Assembly: GCA_022376925.1 (NCBI GenBank)
Contig: JAIOJX010000025.1
Location: 93,027,608-93,091,607, forward strand
Origin: Tragulus kanchil
Taxonomy: Eukaryota > Chordata > Mammalia > Artiodactyla > Tragulidae
Length of the DNA stretch: 64,000 nt
Reading direction: 5' to 3'
A model generated the notes under the pieces. That model ran no database searches and was not told the origin of the DNA. It was given only the letters and a program-made list of their open reading frames with translations. Made by a program: the position numbers and the translations under genes. Shown piece after piece: positions 11,495-22,902 of this stretch (the first letter of the stretch is position 1; every line of letters starts with the position of its first letter).

Positions 11495-13794
11495 GATATG
11501 AAACCAAAAGTACAGACAAAAAAAGTAAAAATAGACAAGGTGGACTACTGTAAACTAAAATCTTTCTACATAGCAAAGGAAACAATCCACAAAATTAAAA
11601 GGCAGTGTACAGAATGGGAATAAAAATCTGCAGACCTTATATCCTATACGAGGCTAGTATCTATAATACATGAATCACTCCTATAACACAATAGCAGAAA
11701 ACAGCCCAAGTTTTAAATGGGAAAAGGATTTTACCAAACATAATTTCAATAAAGACAAGCATATGTGGCCAACAGGTATATGAGAAGATGCTCGTCACCA
11801 CTAATCACCAGTGAAATGTGATTTAAAACCACAATGAGCACGTATCTGTCAGGATGATTATTGCCAAAAAAAGACACTAAGTACTGATGAAGATATGGAT
11901 AAACTGGAACACCTGCACACTGTTGGCAGGAATGAAAAATGGTGCAGTCACTGTGGAAAACAAAAGGGAAATTCCTTAAAACATTAGAAATTAAACCAGC
12001 ACATGATCCAGCAGTCCCACTTCTAGGTATTTATCTAGAAAAATTGAAAGTAGGTTCTCAGAGAGAGACAGCACTCCTACACTTACTACTACATCACAGT
12101 AGCCAAAGTGTGAAATGACTTAAATGTTCTTCGACAGCTGAAGACATAAAGAATATGTGGTACATATGTACAGTAGAATACTATTTAGCCTTTTAAAAAT
12201 AAGGAAAATTCTACAATATGCAACAATATGAATGAACCTTAAGGACATTATGCTAAGTGAAATTGATAAGTCACGGAAAGGCAAAAACTACAGAATTTCA
12301 CTTATACAAAATATCAAAAATAGCCAAATTCATGAAATCAAAATTGGAATGGTGGTTGCCAGGAGCTGAAGAGAATAAGCAATTATTACTCAAGGGGAAT
12401 AAAGTTTCACTTAAGCGAAAATGAGTAAGTTCTAGAGATCTTCCTTACACCATTGTACCTACAGTCAACAACAATGTATCATAACACAAATTGACAGTAA
12501 ATTTCTTATTGTGTTCTTATCACAGGACTGGGCACAACACCTAAGCCACCCCTGCAACCCAATCCCTGGACACACTCCCACCCTCACCACATATAAGGAA
12601 CAAGCTTGTCCCCCTTCAGGGAGTGAGCAAGCAAGGAACCTCTTGTTTATTCTCATGCCTCTGCTGCTGCTATAGTAAAGGCTTGCCTGAACTTCGGGCC
12701 TGGCCTCTAAGTCAATTTCTATTGATTGGAGTAGGCCAAGAACCCTGGTTGGTATTAATTTCATGATATGAAACCAAAAGTACAGACAAAAAAAGTAAAA
12801 ACAGACAAGGTGGACTACTGTAAACTAAAATCTTTCTACATAGCAAAGGAAACAATCCACAAAATTAAAAGGCAGTGTACAGAATGGGAATAAAAATCTG
12901 CAGACCTTATATCCTATACGAGGCTAGTATCTATAATACATGAATCACTCCTATAACACAATAGCAGAAAACAGCCCAAGTTTTAAATGGGAAAAGGATT
13001 TTACCAAACATAATTTCAATAAAGACAAGCATATGTGGCCAACAGGTATATGAGAAGATGCTCGTCACCACTAATCACCAGTGAAATGTGATTTAAAACC
13101 ACAATGAGCACGTATCTGTCAGGATGATTATTGCCAAAAAAAGACACTAAGTACTGATGAAGATATGGATAAACTGGAACACCTGCACACTGTTGGCAGG
13201 AATGAAAAATGGTGCAGTCACTGTGGAAAACAAAAGGGAAATTCCTTAAAACATTAGAAATTAAACCAGCACATGATCCAGCAGTCCCACTTCTAGGTAT
13301 TTATCTAGAAAAATTGAAAGTAGGTTCTCAGAGAGAGACAGCACTCCTACACTTACTACTACATCACAGTAGCCAAAGTGTGAAATGACTTAAATGTTCT
13401 TCGACAGCTGAAGACATAAAGAATATGTGGTACATATGTACAGTAGAATACTATTTAGCCTTTTAAAAATAAGGAAAATTCTACAATATGCAACAATATG
13501 AATGAACCTTAAGGACATTATGCTAAGTGAAATTGATAAGTCACGGAAAGGCAAAAACTACAGAATTTCACTTATACAAAATATCAAAAATAGCCAAATT
13601 CATGAAATCAAAAATTGGAATGGTGGTTGCCAGGAGCTGAAGAGAATAAGCAATTATTACTCAAGGGGAATAAAGTTTCACTTAAGCGAAAATGAGTAAG
13701 TTCTAGAGATCTTCCTTACACCATTGTACCTACAGTCAACAACAATGTATCATAACACAAATTGACAGTAAATTTCTTATTGTGTTCTTATCAC
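11254..13794. repeat. Tandem duplication 4 (1,270 bp, two copies)
   Basis: Copy 1 is 11254-12523 and copy 2 is 12524-13794, offset 1270 then 1271. The junction has no spacer and at most one shared base. Differences seen are one T/C substitution (11532 against 12802) and one extra A (copy 2, near 13612). Copy 1 overlaps the end of duplication 3, so the 3' half of the LTR and the following L1 segment are present three times (from 10146, 11254 and 12524). The third LTR piece starts mid-U3. Confidence 0.96.
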
Positions 13795-16141
13795 AATAAA
13801 GTAAAACAAATCATCAGATAAATGACTGTTAAATGGGCCTAATCCTAGATTTGCCTGATTTCAAATTATATGTTTTTTCCACTAAAAACACTGTTACCCT
13901 AAAACAATTTTGACTACAGAAGATTCTAATCTCATCAGTAGTTCTGATTTCTCTGAAAGAAGATTAACAGAGGGCCTGGATGGTATATCTGAATCGTGGA
14001 AAATGTTGAGAGAGATCTACTATTTTCAAGGCATTTGTTGTTCAGTTGTCCAGTCATGTCCAACTCTTTTATATTTAATGTATAAGTGCTTTCCATTCCT
14101 TAGACAAAAATTATCGTGACATGGAAGTATTGCCAGGTCTCAATCCCTAGAAAAAATGCCCCTTTGAAACTGCCTAGTAACATTTCATAATTATTTCCCA
14201 TAATATTATTAGGCTTATAGCTATGTTTCCTCAATGTGTTAAAAATAAGACAGTATACTCCAGATAAAAGAAGTTAGTGCTGTAGTCACTGAAGGTAGCA
14301 TACTTTATTATAAATGAAGTATTATGATTCTTTTATTTATCAGTATCTTGTGAATTTATTTGGTGAATAAGATTTCTAAAGGATCAGTTGATACAGTTGC
14401 TTGATCTACAAAGCTGAGGACCAGGTAACCAAGATTCCATATGAATAAGTGCCCCAACCCTGCCTCCCCACAGCTGGTGTTTTCTATGAATTCTCAGGCC
14501 TGACTTTGAACTACATTTTATACTTAACACTGATTCAAGTTGAGTCTATTATTTTATTGATACTTTGCCTAATTATTCTTAATTGACAGAGACATAATTC
14601 TTTCCAAAGACTCGACATTTGGAAACTGAAAGCAATCAAGCACAATTCATGTCTCTATTAAAATCGGTGATTCCAGTGAAACAAATGAGAAGCATTAATC
14701 AACAAAGACTCTGCTTCAGATAATAAACTAAGGTTTTAATTGTTATCTAAGTTTATGGAAAAACAGAAAAGAGCTTGGCTATATTATTTTATTATTGAAA
14801 AGTACTGAAATATCACTACTGATAAAAGCAGACAAATTTGACTGAGTCACGGAAAGGCAAAAACTACAGAATTTCACTTATACAAAATATCAAAAATAGC
14901 CAAATTCATGAAATCAAAAATTGGAATGGTGGTTGCCAGGAGCTGAAGAGAATAAGCAATTATTACTCAAGGGGAATAAAGTTTCACTTAAGCGAAAATG
15001 AGTAAGTTCTAGAGATCTTCCTTACACCATTGTACCTACAGTCAACAACAATGTATCATAACACAAATTGACAGTAAATTTCTTATTGTGTTCTTATCAC
15101 AATAAAGTAAAACAAATCATCAGATAAATGACTGTTAAATGGGCCTAATCCTAGATTTGCCTGATTTCAAATTATATGTTTTTTCCACTAAAAACACTGT
15201 TACCCTAAAACAATTTTGACTACAGAAGATTCTAATCTCATCAGTAGTTCTGATTTCTCTGAAAGAAGATTAACAGAGGGGCCTGGATGGTATATCTGAA
15301 TCGTGGAAAATGTTGAGAGAGATCTACTATTTTCAAGGCATTTGTTGTTCAGTTGTCCAGTCATGTCCAACTCTTTTATATTTAATGTATAAGTGCTTTC
15401 CATTCCTTAGACAAAAATTATCGTGACATGGAAGTATTGCCAGGTCTCAATCCCTAGAAAAAATGCCCCTTTGAAACTGCCTAGTAACATTTCATAATTA
15501 TTTCCCATAATATTATTAGGCTTATAGCTATGTTTCCTCAATGTGTTAAAAATAAGACAGTATACTCCAGATAAAAGAAGTTAGTGCTGTAGTCACTGAA
15601 GGTAGCATACTTTATTATAAATGAAGTATTATGATTCTTTTATTTATCAGTATCTTGTGAATTTATTTGGTGAATAAGATTTCTAAAGGATCAGTTGATA
15701 CAGTTGCTTGATCTACAAAGCTGAGGACCAGGTAACCAAGATTCCATATGAATAAGTGCCCCAACCCTGCCTCCCCACAGCTGGTGTTTTCTATGAATTC
15801 TCAGGCCTGACTTTGAACTACATTTTATACTTAACACTGATTCAAGTTGAGTCTATTATTTTATTGATACTTTGCCTAATTATTCTTAATTGACAGAGAC
15901 ATAATTCTTTCCAAAGACTCGACATTTGGAAACTGAAAGCAATCAAGCACAATTCATGTCTCTATTAAAATCGGTGATTCCAGTGAAACAAATGAGAAGC
16001 ATTAATCAACAAAGACTCTGCTTCAGATAATAAACTAAGGTTTTAATTGTTATCTAAGTTTATGGAAAAACAGAAAAGAGCTTGGCTATATTATTTTATT
16101 ATTGAAAAGTACTGAAATATCACTACTGATAAAAGCAGACA
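13539..16141. repeat. Tandem duplication 5 (about 1.30 kb, two copies)
   Basis: Copy 1 is 13539-14834 and copy 2 is 14845-16141, offset 1306 then 1307 because of one extra G in copy 2 near 15280. The spacer is ten bases (14835-14844). The unit starts inside the L1 3' UTR that duplication 4 had already copied, so the L1 tail occurs three times (12271, 13540, 14846). Confidence 0.96.
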
Positions 16142-16340
16142 GAATGATATGGACTGGACTATAAAGAAAAATCACACTATATCAACAAACTATAAAACAA
16201 TACTCAGGTCCAAGGTCTATCTGTATGTACTCTTAACTGATGCATAAGCATAAATAAAATCATGAGCAAAATCAGCCTCATCGAAGTGATGATGCTGTCT
16301 GGAAATTCCAGTGCCTAAAACAACAAGAAAAATCATGGAA
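13795..16340. other. Unrecognised DNA within and after duplication 5
   Basis: Outside the L1 tail at the start of each copy, I recognise only short Bov-tA head pieces at 14036-14070 and 15343-15377 (minus strand, with 'ttcagttgtccagtcatgtc'). The rest is AT-rich with no supported gene. Confidence 0.4.
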
Positions 16341-16344
16341 CACC

Positions 16345-16510
16345 TGTACTGAAGCCTTAGCTCTGCCACTTAATCATTAGCTTTGTGATTTCTGTCATGC
16401 AGCTAAGTCTCTTTGAGGGTTAGGGTTTTTTCTTTTAATCTCTAAATAAGGGTAGAGCACTTATCTCTCAAGGATTTATAAGGATTATAGAAGATCATCC
16501 ATATATCTAT
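16345..16510 (-). mobile_element. MIR SINE, old copy
   Basis: Read on the + strand, 'agctctgccacttaatcatt', 'agctttgtgattt', 'ctctaaataagggtagagc' and 'aaggatttataaggattata' follow the reverse complement of MIR in order. Strongly diverged. Confidence 0.6.
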
Positions 16511-16689
16511 TGTGCCAGGGTTAATGCAGAACATTTCCTCCTGGAGACACAGCTAAATTCTATTTTCTAACCTCTTGTACAGTTGAGTAGGGCCATGGGA
16601 CTAAATTCTGAACAAATGGGATGTTGGTGGAAACCATGTAAGCCATTTCCAAAAGAGGCTCCTAAAATGTTCTCCACAGCTAGGCTATC

Positions 16690-16735
16690 GGTGCATGTTC
16701 AGTCACTCAGTCAAGTCCAGCTCTTTGTGACTTAG
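16690..16735 (-). mobile_element. Bov-tA head fragment
   Basis: The short segment 'gttcagtcactcagtcaagt' followed by 'ccagctctttgtgac' is the terminal part of a Bov-tA in reverse orientation. The rest of the element is absent. Confidence 0.6.
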
Positions 16736-17152
16736 ACTTATTAGACATTAACTCATTAAACTATGAGGTGAACATGAACTAAATATGACTAGGGTTCTGT
16801 CTGCATAGAAGTTAGCTGATGCTCTCAAATACTAAAGAAAGGCTGCTGTCTTCTTTTTTCCATTATTAACTAGTAGCTTCTGAGTAGTACATAAAGTTAA
16901 AGGGAAATCTACTGTCTGAAAGCCCAAATGCCATTTGATCTGTTTTAATTAACTAATAAAATCTTTACGTCTAAAAGACTAGTCTAAACACTAGAAATAG
17001 AGTGGTAAATTCAACATAGTCCATGCTCTTATGTAGCAATATTCTAGTGAGTGAAACAGACAGTAAGCAAGCAAATTTACCTAAGCACATATACACAGAC
17101 ACATATATTTCACATATGTCACATATTATATGTTACCTGTCATAGATATATA

Positions 17153-17184
<32 letters not shown>

Positions 17185-17350
17185 ATATACTTTATACATA
17201 CAAAACATGTAGTAAGTTTTATGAAGAAAAACATCACAGGAGAATAGCACATGTTATGATAGGACTACTGCACAAAATTTCACATGCTAGCAAGGTCATG
17301 CTCAAAATGCCCTAAGCTAGGCTTCAACAGTATATGAACTTAGAACTTCT
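16736..17350. other. Unrecognised DNA with a TG/TA microsatellite
   Basis: No gene seen. A (TG)n-(TA)n dinucleotide tract lies at about 17152-17190. Confidence 0.5.
17152..17190. repeat. (TG)n(TA)n microsatellite
   Basis: An alternating TG run passes directly into an alternating TA run. Likely polymorphic in length. Confidence 0.9.
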
Positions 17351-17352
17351 AG

Positions 17353-18512
17353 ATGTACAAGGTAGATGTACAAAAAGGCAGAGGAACCGGAGATCAAATC
17401 GCCAACATCCATTGGATCACAGATAAAGCAAGATAATTCCAGAAGGTAATTCTGTCTGCTTCATTGACTATCCTAAAGTCTTTGTGTGGATCACAACAAA
17501 CTGGGGAAAATTCTGAAAAAGATGGGAACATTAGACCACTTTACTTGCCTCCTGGGAAATCTGTATGCAGGTCAAGAAGCAACAGTTAGAACCAGACATG
17601 GAAGAATGGGCTGGTTCCAGATTGGGAAAGGAGTACGTCAAGGCTGTCTACTGTCACCCTGCTTATTTAACTTCTATGCAAAGCATATCATGTGAAATGT
17701 TGGGCTGGATGAAGAACAAGGTAAAATTAAGATTTCTGGGAAAAATAATAATAACCTCAGATAAGCATATAACACCACCTTTATGGCAGAAAGTGAAGAG
17801 GAACTAAAGAGCCTCTTGATGAAGGTAGAAGAGGAGAGAGAAAAAAACTGACTTAAAATTCAACATTAAAAAAAACAAAGCTCATGGCATCAGGTCCAAT
17901 CACTTCATGGCAAAAAGATAGGCAAACAACAGAAACAGTGACAGAGTTTAATTTCTTGGGCTCCAAAATCACTGTGGATAGTGACTATGGCCATAAAATT
18001 AATAGACACTTGTTCCCTAGAAGAAAAGCAATGACAAGCTTACACAACATATTCAAAAGCAGAGACATCACTTTGCTAACAAAGGTCATAGAGTCAAAGT
18101 TACTGTTTTCCCAGTAGTCATGTATGCATGTGAGAGTTGGCCCATAAAGAAGGCTGAGCAGTGTAGAATTGATGCCTTTGAACTATGGTGTTGGAGAAGA
18201 TTCTTGCCAGGGGATCAAACCAGTCAATCATAAATGAAATCAACCATGAATATTCATTGGAAGGACTGATACTGCAGCTGAAACTCTAATACTTTGGCCA
18301 CCTTATGTGGAGATGACTCACTGGAAAAGATCCTGATGCTAGGGAAAAATAGAAGGCAGGAGGAGAAATGGACAACAGAGGATGAGATCGTTGGATGGCA
18401 TCACCTAGTCAATGATTTTGAGTAAGTTCTAGAAGGACAGAGAAGCCTGGTGTGCTGCAGTCCATGGGTTTGCAAAGAATCAAAAACAACTTAGTTACTG
18501 AAGTGAACTGAT
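17353..18512 (+). mobile_element. BovB (RTE) LINE fragment, broken reverse transcriptase
   Basis: BovB is the RTE-type LINE abundant in ruminants. The frame at 17486-17695 reads DHNKLGKILKKMGTLDHFTC and then GVRQGCLLSPCLFNFYA, an RT-domain signature. A later frame at 17884-18117 gives MASGPITSWQ and ETVTEFNFLGSKIT from the region after the RT. The element is dead: the frame is shifted, and where the catalytic Y-A-D-D motif belongs the + strand reads 'agataagcatataacacc', a stop codon (17762-17764) with both aspartates replaced. It is 5'-truncated and ends near 'actgaagtgaactgatg'. Confidence 0.92.
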
Positions 18513-18529
18513 GTTAGGAAACTGCTTTT

Positions 18530-18951
18530 AAAAAGGGTGATTCTGGGAAGTCTCCTTGGGAGATAAACGGAAGTATAAATGAAGTGAGAGAATAAACCAC
18601 TCTAAACAGAAGACACTGCAAATGCAAAACTCTGAATGGAACTTCACTTCATATGTCTGAAGAACATCAAGGAGAGATAAGTAATTAGAGACCAGAGAGC
18701 AAGGACTAGAACAGGAGGAAAATAGGCCACAGACTTAGGAATAGAGGCCAGATCATGTATCCACCTGGTCATAGCTAAGATTTGGGATTTTATTTGAAAC
18801 CAAGTGGGAACCACCAAACAGTTAATACAAGGGAAATGATATGGCATACTGTAGCCACTCCAGTCACTGTGCAGAGAACAGACTGCAGAGGGCAAGAGTG
18901 GAAACAAGAATAGTCCGGAGGCTGTTGGGATGATCCACATAAGGGAGGTGT
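18530..18951 (-). mobile_element. L2 LINE, antisense part 1
   Basis: On the + strand the order of 'gccagatcatgta', 'ttgggattttatttg', 'cagactgcagagggcaagag', 'ggaggctgttgggatgatcc' follows the reverse complement of the L2 3' half. It is interrupted at 18952 by an LTR-like insert and resumes at about 20800. A second copy lies at about 19836-20257 through duplication 6. Confidence 0.6.
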
Positions 18952-19345
18952 TGTTACTGAACCAGGTTCATTTCACTCGATGCACATCCAGCCAAAACAC
19001 TACAACAATGAGGTTTGTAGCAAAGAGAGGACTTATCCACAAGGCAGCCAAGCAAAGAGATGTTCTCAGATCCATCTCCCCAAAGCAAGGGGCTCAGCAT
19101 ACTTAGAGGATATGGAATAAAGAGGCGGGGTGGTCTTAGGTGTGGAGAGCATGGGGAAAGGTGAGATCATTGTCATTCTTCCCAGTGCCACCACAGGTTC
19201 AAAAAGTCACTCAGTAGACACTCATGAATGCCTAAGTAAAGGGTTGGTGGTCCTGTCCCTTCTTAAAACAGCTCAGCTTGAACTAGACACTGCTGATACC
19301 AATTCTCTAAAACCTCTCAGAAAAACATCTTATTTTTAGGTAAGG
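18952..19345 (+). mobile_element. LTR-like insert splitting the L2
   Basis: The sequence starts 'tgttactgaaccagg' exactly where L2 similarity stops. It has a possible TATA-like stretch 'ggatatggaataaagagg'. The copy at 20258 to about 20785 runs further, with L2 resuming after it, so a full length near 530 bp is likely. Family not recognised; an LTR is a guess from the TG start and the layout. Confidence 0.35.
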
Positions 19346-19423
19346 TCACTTGGTGACATGAAAGTCTTCTGGATAATTCAGCTTATTAGTAAGCATTACG
19401 GATTTATAATTTATAGCAAGTCT

Positions 19424-19818
19424 GAAGAAAAGCAATGACAAGTCACAACATATTCAAAAGCAGAGACATCACTTTGCTAACAAAGGTCATAGAGTCAAAG
19501 TTACTGTTTTCCCAGTAGTCATGTATGCATGTGAGAGTTGGCCCATAAAGAAGGCTGAGCAGTTTTTCAATTTGGAAGGACCTTTGATCACTTTCAATAT
19601 TGGCCACCTTATGTGGAGATGACTCACTGGAAAAGATCCTGATGCTAGGGAAAAATAGAAGGCAGGAGGAGAAATGGACAACAGAGGATGAGATCGTTGG
19701 ATGGCATCACCTAGTCAATGATTTTGAGTAAGTTCTAGAAGGACAGAGAAGCCTGGTGTGCTGCAGTCCATGGGTTTGCAAAGAATCAAAAACAACTTAG
19801 TTACTGAAGTGAACTGAT
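19424..19818 (+). mobile_element. BovB 3' part, second copy with internal collapse
   Basis: This repeats 18020-18512 through duplication 6, but the middle (19564-19600) lacks most of 18157-18295. Family as at 17353-18512. I read it as a poor-quality copy and not as a separate insertion. Confidence 0.85.
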
Positions 19819-19835
19819 GTTAGGAAACTGCTTTT

Positions 19836-20935
19836 AAAAAGGGTGATTCTGGGAAGTCTCCTTGGGAGATAAACGGAAGTATAAATGAAGTGAGAGAATA
19901 AACCACTCTAAACAGAAGACACTGCAAATGCAAAACTCTGAATGGAACTTCACTTCATATGTCTGAAGAACATCAAGGAGAGATAAGTAATTAGAGACCA
20001 GAGAGCAAGGACTAGAACAGGAGGAAAATAGGCCACAGACTTAGGAATAGAGGCCAGATCATGTATCCACCTGGTCATAGCTAAGATTTGGGATTTTATT
20101 TGAAACCAAGTGGGAACCACCAAACAGTTAATACAAGGGAAATGATATGGCATACTGTAGCCACTCCAGTCACTGTGCAGAGAACAGACTGCAGAGGGCA
20201 AGAGTGGAAACAAGAATAGTCCGGAGGCTGTTGGGATGATCCACATAAGGGAGGTGTTGTTACTGAACCAGGTTCATTTCACTCGATGCACATCCAGCCA
20301 AAACACTACAACAATGAGGTTTGTAGCAAAGAGAGGACTTATCCACAAGGCAGCCAAGCAAAGAGATGTTCTCAGATCCATCTCCCCAAAGCAAGGGGCT
20401 CAGCATACTTAGAGGATATGGAATAAAGAGGCGGGGTGGTCTTAGGTGTGGAGAGCATGGGGAAAGGTGAGATCATTGTCATTCTTCCCAGTGCCACCAC
20501 AGGTTCAAAAAGTCACTCAGTAGACACTCATGAATGCCTAAGTAAAGGGTTGGTGGTCCTGTCCCTTCTTAAAACAGCTCAGCTTGAACTAGACACTGCT
20601 GATACCAATTCTCATAAGAACCTCTCAGAAAAACATCTTATTGTTTAGGTAAGGTGCACTTGGGTGACATGAAAGTCTTCTGGAGCAATAATTAACAGCC
20701 TTGATTAGTGAAGGCAGGTTACAGGATTTAAATAATGATTACCACTAGATTACCAGTGCTGCCTGTGACTAGTTTAGTAGTCTAAGATGTGGTATGAAGT
20801 GGGGAGTTCAGAGTACACTGTAAAATGTAGTAGACAAGATTGTTGATGTGTTGGATACAGAATATGAGAAGAGTTCAAGCATGACTCCAAGACATGATCT
20901 AAGAGACTGAGTAAAAGCTGGTGCTATTTACTGAG
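19836..20935. mobile_element. L2 (minus) with LTR-like insert, complete second copy
   Basis: L2 antisense runs 19836-20257, the LTR-like insert about 20258-20785, and L2 resumes at about 20800-20935 with 'gatgtgttggatacagaata' and 'catgactccaag'. This copy reads through the insert and is the better version of the locus than 18530-19423. Confidence 0.45.
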
Positions 20936-21170
20936 AAAACTTTGGTCATTTGATGTGAAGAGCTGACTCATTTGAAAAGGCCCTGATGCTGGGAAAGACT
21001 GGGGGCAGGAGGAGAAGGAGGTAACAGAGGACGAGATGTTTGGAATGCAACACCAACTCAATGGACATGAGTTTGTGCAAACTCTAGGAGATAGTGAAGA
21101 ATAGGGAGGCTGGTGTGCTGCAGTCCATGGAGTCACTGAGTCAGATACAACTGAGTGACTAAACGGTTGA
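20936..21170 (+). mobile_element. BovB 3' end fragment
   Basis: The sequence has the BovB tail pattern: 'gaagagctgactcattt', 'ccctgatgctgggaaagact', 'ggctggtgtgctgcagtcca' and 'caactgagtgactaaa' in order. It sits immediately after the L2 remnant. 5'-truncated, non-coding. Confidence 0.85.
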
Positions 21171-22353
21171 CAGTCTTGGAGTGTTCATAGGGAACAATCA
21201 AGAGTTTGGGACATGTAAAGTTTTAACTTCTTCATGTTATACCATTAAAATGACCATAGTTTATTATTATATCGAATTCACTTTGTTAAGAAAAGGAAGT
21301 TAGAAAAGATAAAGTTGTACCATGCCAAAGACTTTTCACTAGTGCCACTGGAGGGGTCCAGGATAAGGCCTATTTTAGTTGCTTTGAGAGATTTGAGTTC
21401 CTGTATTGGATACTTCCTGTAACTCACCTTCTCTTGGCCCAACTTTGAGTACAGCCTTCACTTCCACAACTAGCTTTTACTGCTTTGACCTCTCAGGACG
21501 TCACCTCACCTGCCCCCTTGAACCACCTTGGAGCTTATGTGTAGCCATGGTGGGATACCTGTGGGAACCCACAGTCCCCATAGGGGACTGGGATGGATCC
21601 CATGGGAATGGATCTTGATTTCTGAAGGAGGCAACAGTCCATAAGACAACCCAGAAAAAAGGGAGGATGAAAGCTAATAATCCTCAACCCAGAAGTAAAA
21701 ATCTGAGGAATTATGATTGCTAACAAAGCTCAAGGAAACAACATGCCACAAACATAACCGAAACACTAGACCCTGACACAAGCCTAGATTCCCATTGTTC
21801 AGATAGCCACATCAAAGAGGCAAATACCAAAACTCCATTTGAGACAGAAGGCACCATAGGCACTCCATAAGTCAAACCATCTAGTTTTTAAGTTTGAGCA
21901 AGAGAAACAAGAGACACATGTAAGTGGGTTTCCTAACAGGAGAAGTTAACTGTTAGTGGATCTTAAAAACCAAGCTCTTTTAATCATCAAATTTCTCAAG
22001 AATAAAAGTCTAACGAATTGAAAAGGAAATCTATTTGTATTATTCATGTTCTTATATTCTTAGATAAACATTTCTGGATGTTATTTAATCTTTCCTGAAT
22101 ATCCACAGTGATTCATATATCAAATATAGTGTCAATCATATTTGATTGATGTTTGTATCAAAAAATAATAATCTCAAACATGACAATTTTATCCTCTACA
22201 CCTATTAGTTCTTCCATGTTGTGGACCCTCCATACAATGATCTGAGATTTTAGGTAATCATATATGCCCAATTTTGTGTAAACTAGAATGAGGAAGAGCT
22301 AAAAGAGGAATAAGCCTAGGGATCATTCCTTGTTAATCAAGTAATTGATTTTG
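21171..22353. other. Unrecognised unique DNA
   Basis: No gene or known repeat recognised. Around 21400-21650 the sequence is richer in GC than its surroundings and holds short overlapping frames on both strands (63-70 codons), without splice or domain support. Confidence 0.4.
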
Positions 22354-22693
22354 AAATACAATTTGATATAGAAACGCAATAATTTCAGTGCTCAGGTAAT
22401 CTCTTAAACAACAATTTTAGCTGACCAGAAGCTATTTTCATTATCACTGTTTTCTGTATTTGAGCCACTAATGTATTGAGAACTGTTGGGTTATTTCAAG
22501 GAATACAGCTTAACTATTAGACAAACCATTATGCTTTGCATATAAAGATGCAGCTCATTTAAAAATGGATGTAGATAATGCTTGGAGTGAAAATACAAAT
22601 TGACCTATGAGTATCTGAATTCATACTAGTGTTTGATTAGGATGTATTTTCTCAGTAAGTGGGTAATAAATATACAACTACTATCATAGAAGT

Positions 22694-22902
22694 GGGCTTT
22701 CCTGGTGGCTCAGTGGTGATGAATTCATCTGCCAAGGCAGAAGACCTAGGTTCAATCCCTGGGTAAGGAAGATCCCCTGGAAAAGGAAGTAGCAACCTGC
22801 TCCACTATTCCTGCCTGGGAAATCCCATAAACAGAGAAGTCTGGCAGGTTATAACCCAAGGGGCCACAGGAGAACTGAACATGACTTAGAGAATAAAACA
22901 AT
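22694..22902 (+). mobile_element. Bov-tA SINE
   Basis: Starts 'gggctttcctggtggctcag', includes the tRNA-like box B 'ggttcaatccctggg', and continues with 'ggaagatcccctggaaaagg' and 'gaacatgacttagag'. The identical insertion appears at 23775-23983 through duplication 7. Confidence 0.92.

Larger units (their letters stand above)
9425..11640. repeat. Tandem duplication 3 (1,108 bp, two copies, clean junction)
   Basis: Copy 1 is 9425-10532 and copy 2 is 10533-11640, offset 1108, with no difference that I noticed. The junction has no spacer. The pentamer 'atcct' is shared by the start of copy 1, the junction and the DNA after copy 2, so the breakpoint sits in a 5-base microhomology. The unit contains L1 sequence, a Bov-tA and most of an LTR. 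Confidence 0.97.
9497..12470 (+). mobile_element. L1 (L1M type) 3' portion, with inserts and duplications
   Basis: L1 ORF2 C-terminal DNA is seen in 'caaatggtgctg', 'aactggatatccacatg' and 'agcaaaggaaacaatcc'. The 3' UTR is seen in 'atgctaagtgaaatt' and 'aatggtggttgccaggagctg'. It is on the + strand, frame-broken and 5'-truncated. An LTR carrying a Bov-tA is inserted where ORF2 would read through 'gcaatggttatg' to 'gatatgaaacc'. Duplications 3 and 4 make the segment look far longer than the original element. L1 resumes at 12765-13790 as part of duplication 4. Confidence 0.75.
18020..20685. repeat. Tandem duplication 6 (about 1.26-1.40 kb, two copies)
   Basis: Copy 1 is 18020-19423 and copy 2 is 19424 to about 20685. 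The clean core is 18296-19303 against 19602-20609, offset 1306. Near the junction both sides degrade: 19336-19423 is a garbled form of 20642-20732, and 19564-19600 is a collapsed form of 18157-18295 in which about 100 bases are missing. The first copy is thus unreliable at its end and the second at its start. Confidence 0.93.

Noticed and set aside
9724..12764. Repeated identical frames of 65, 71, 87 and 99 codons, which could suggest a gene family
   Set aside because: They lie in Bov-tA and LTR sequence and recur only because whole blocks are duplicated.
22694..22770. tRNA gene (box B-like sequence)
   Set aside because: The match is the tRNA-derived head of a Bov-tA SINE, without a full cloverleaf and followed by the SINE body.
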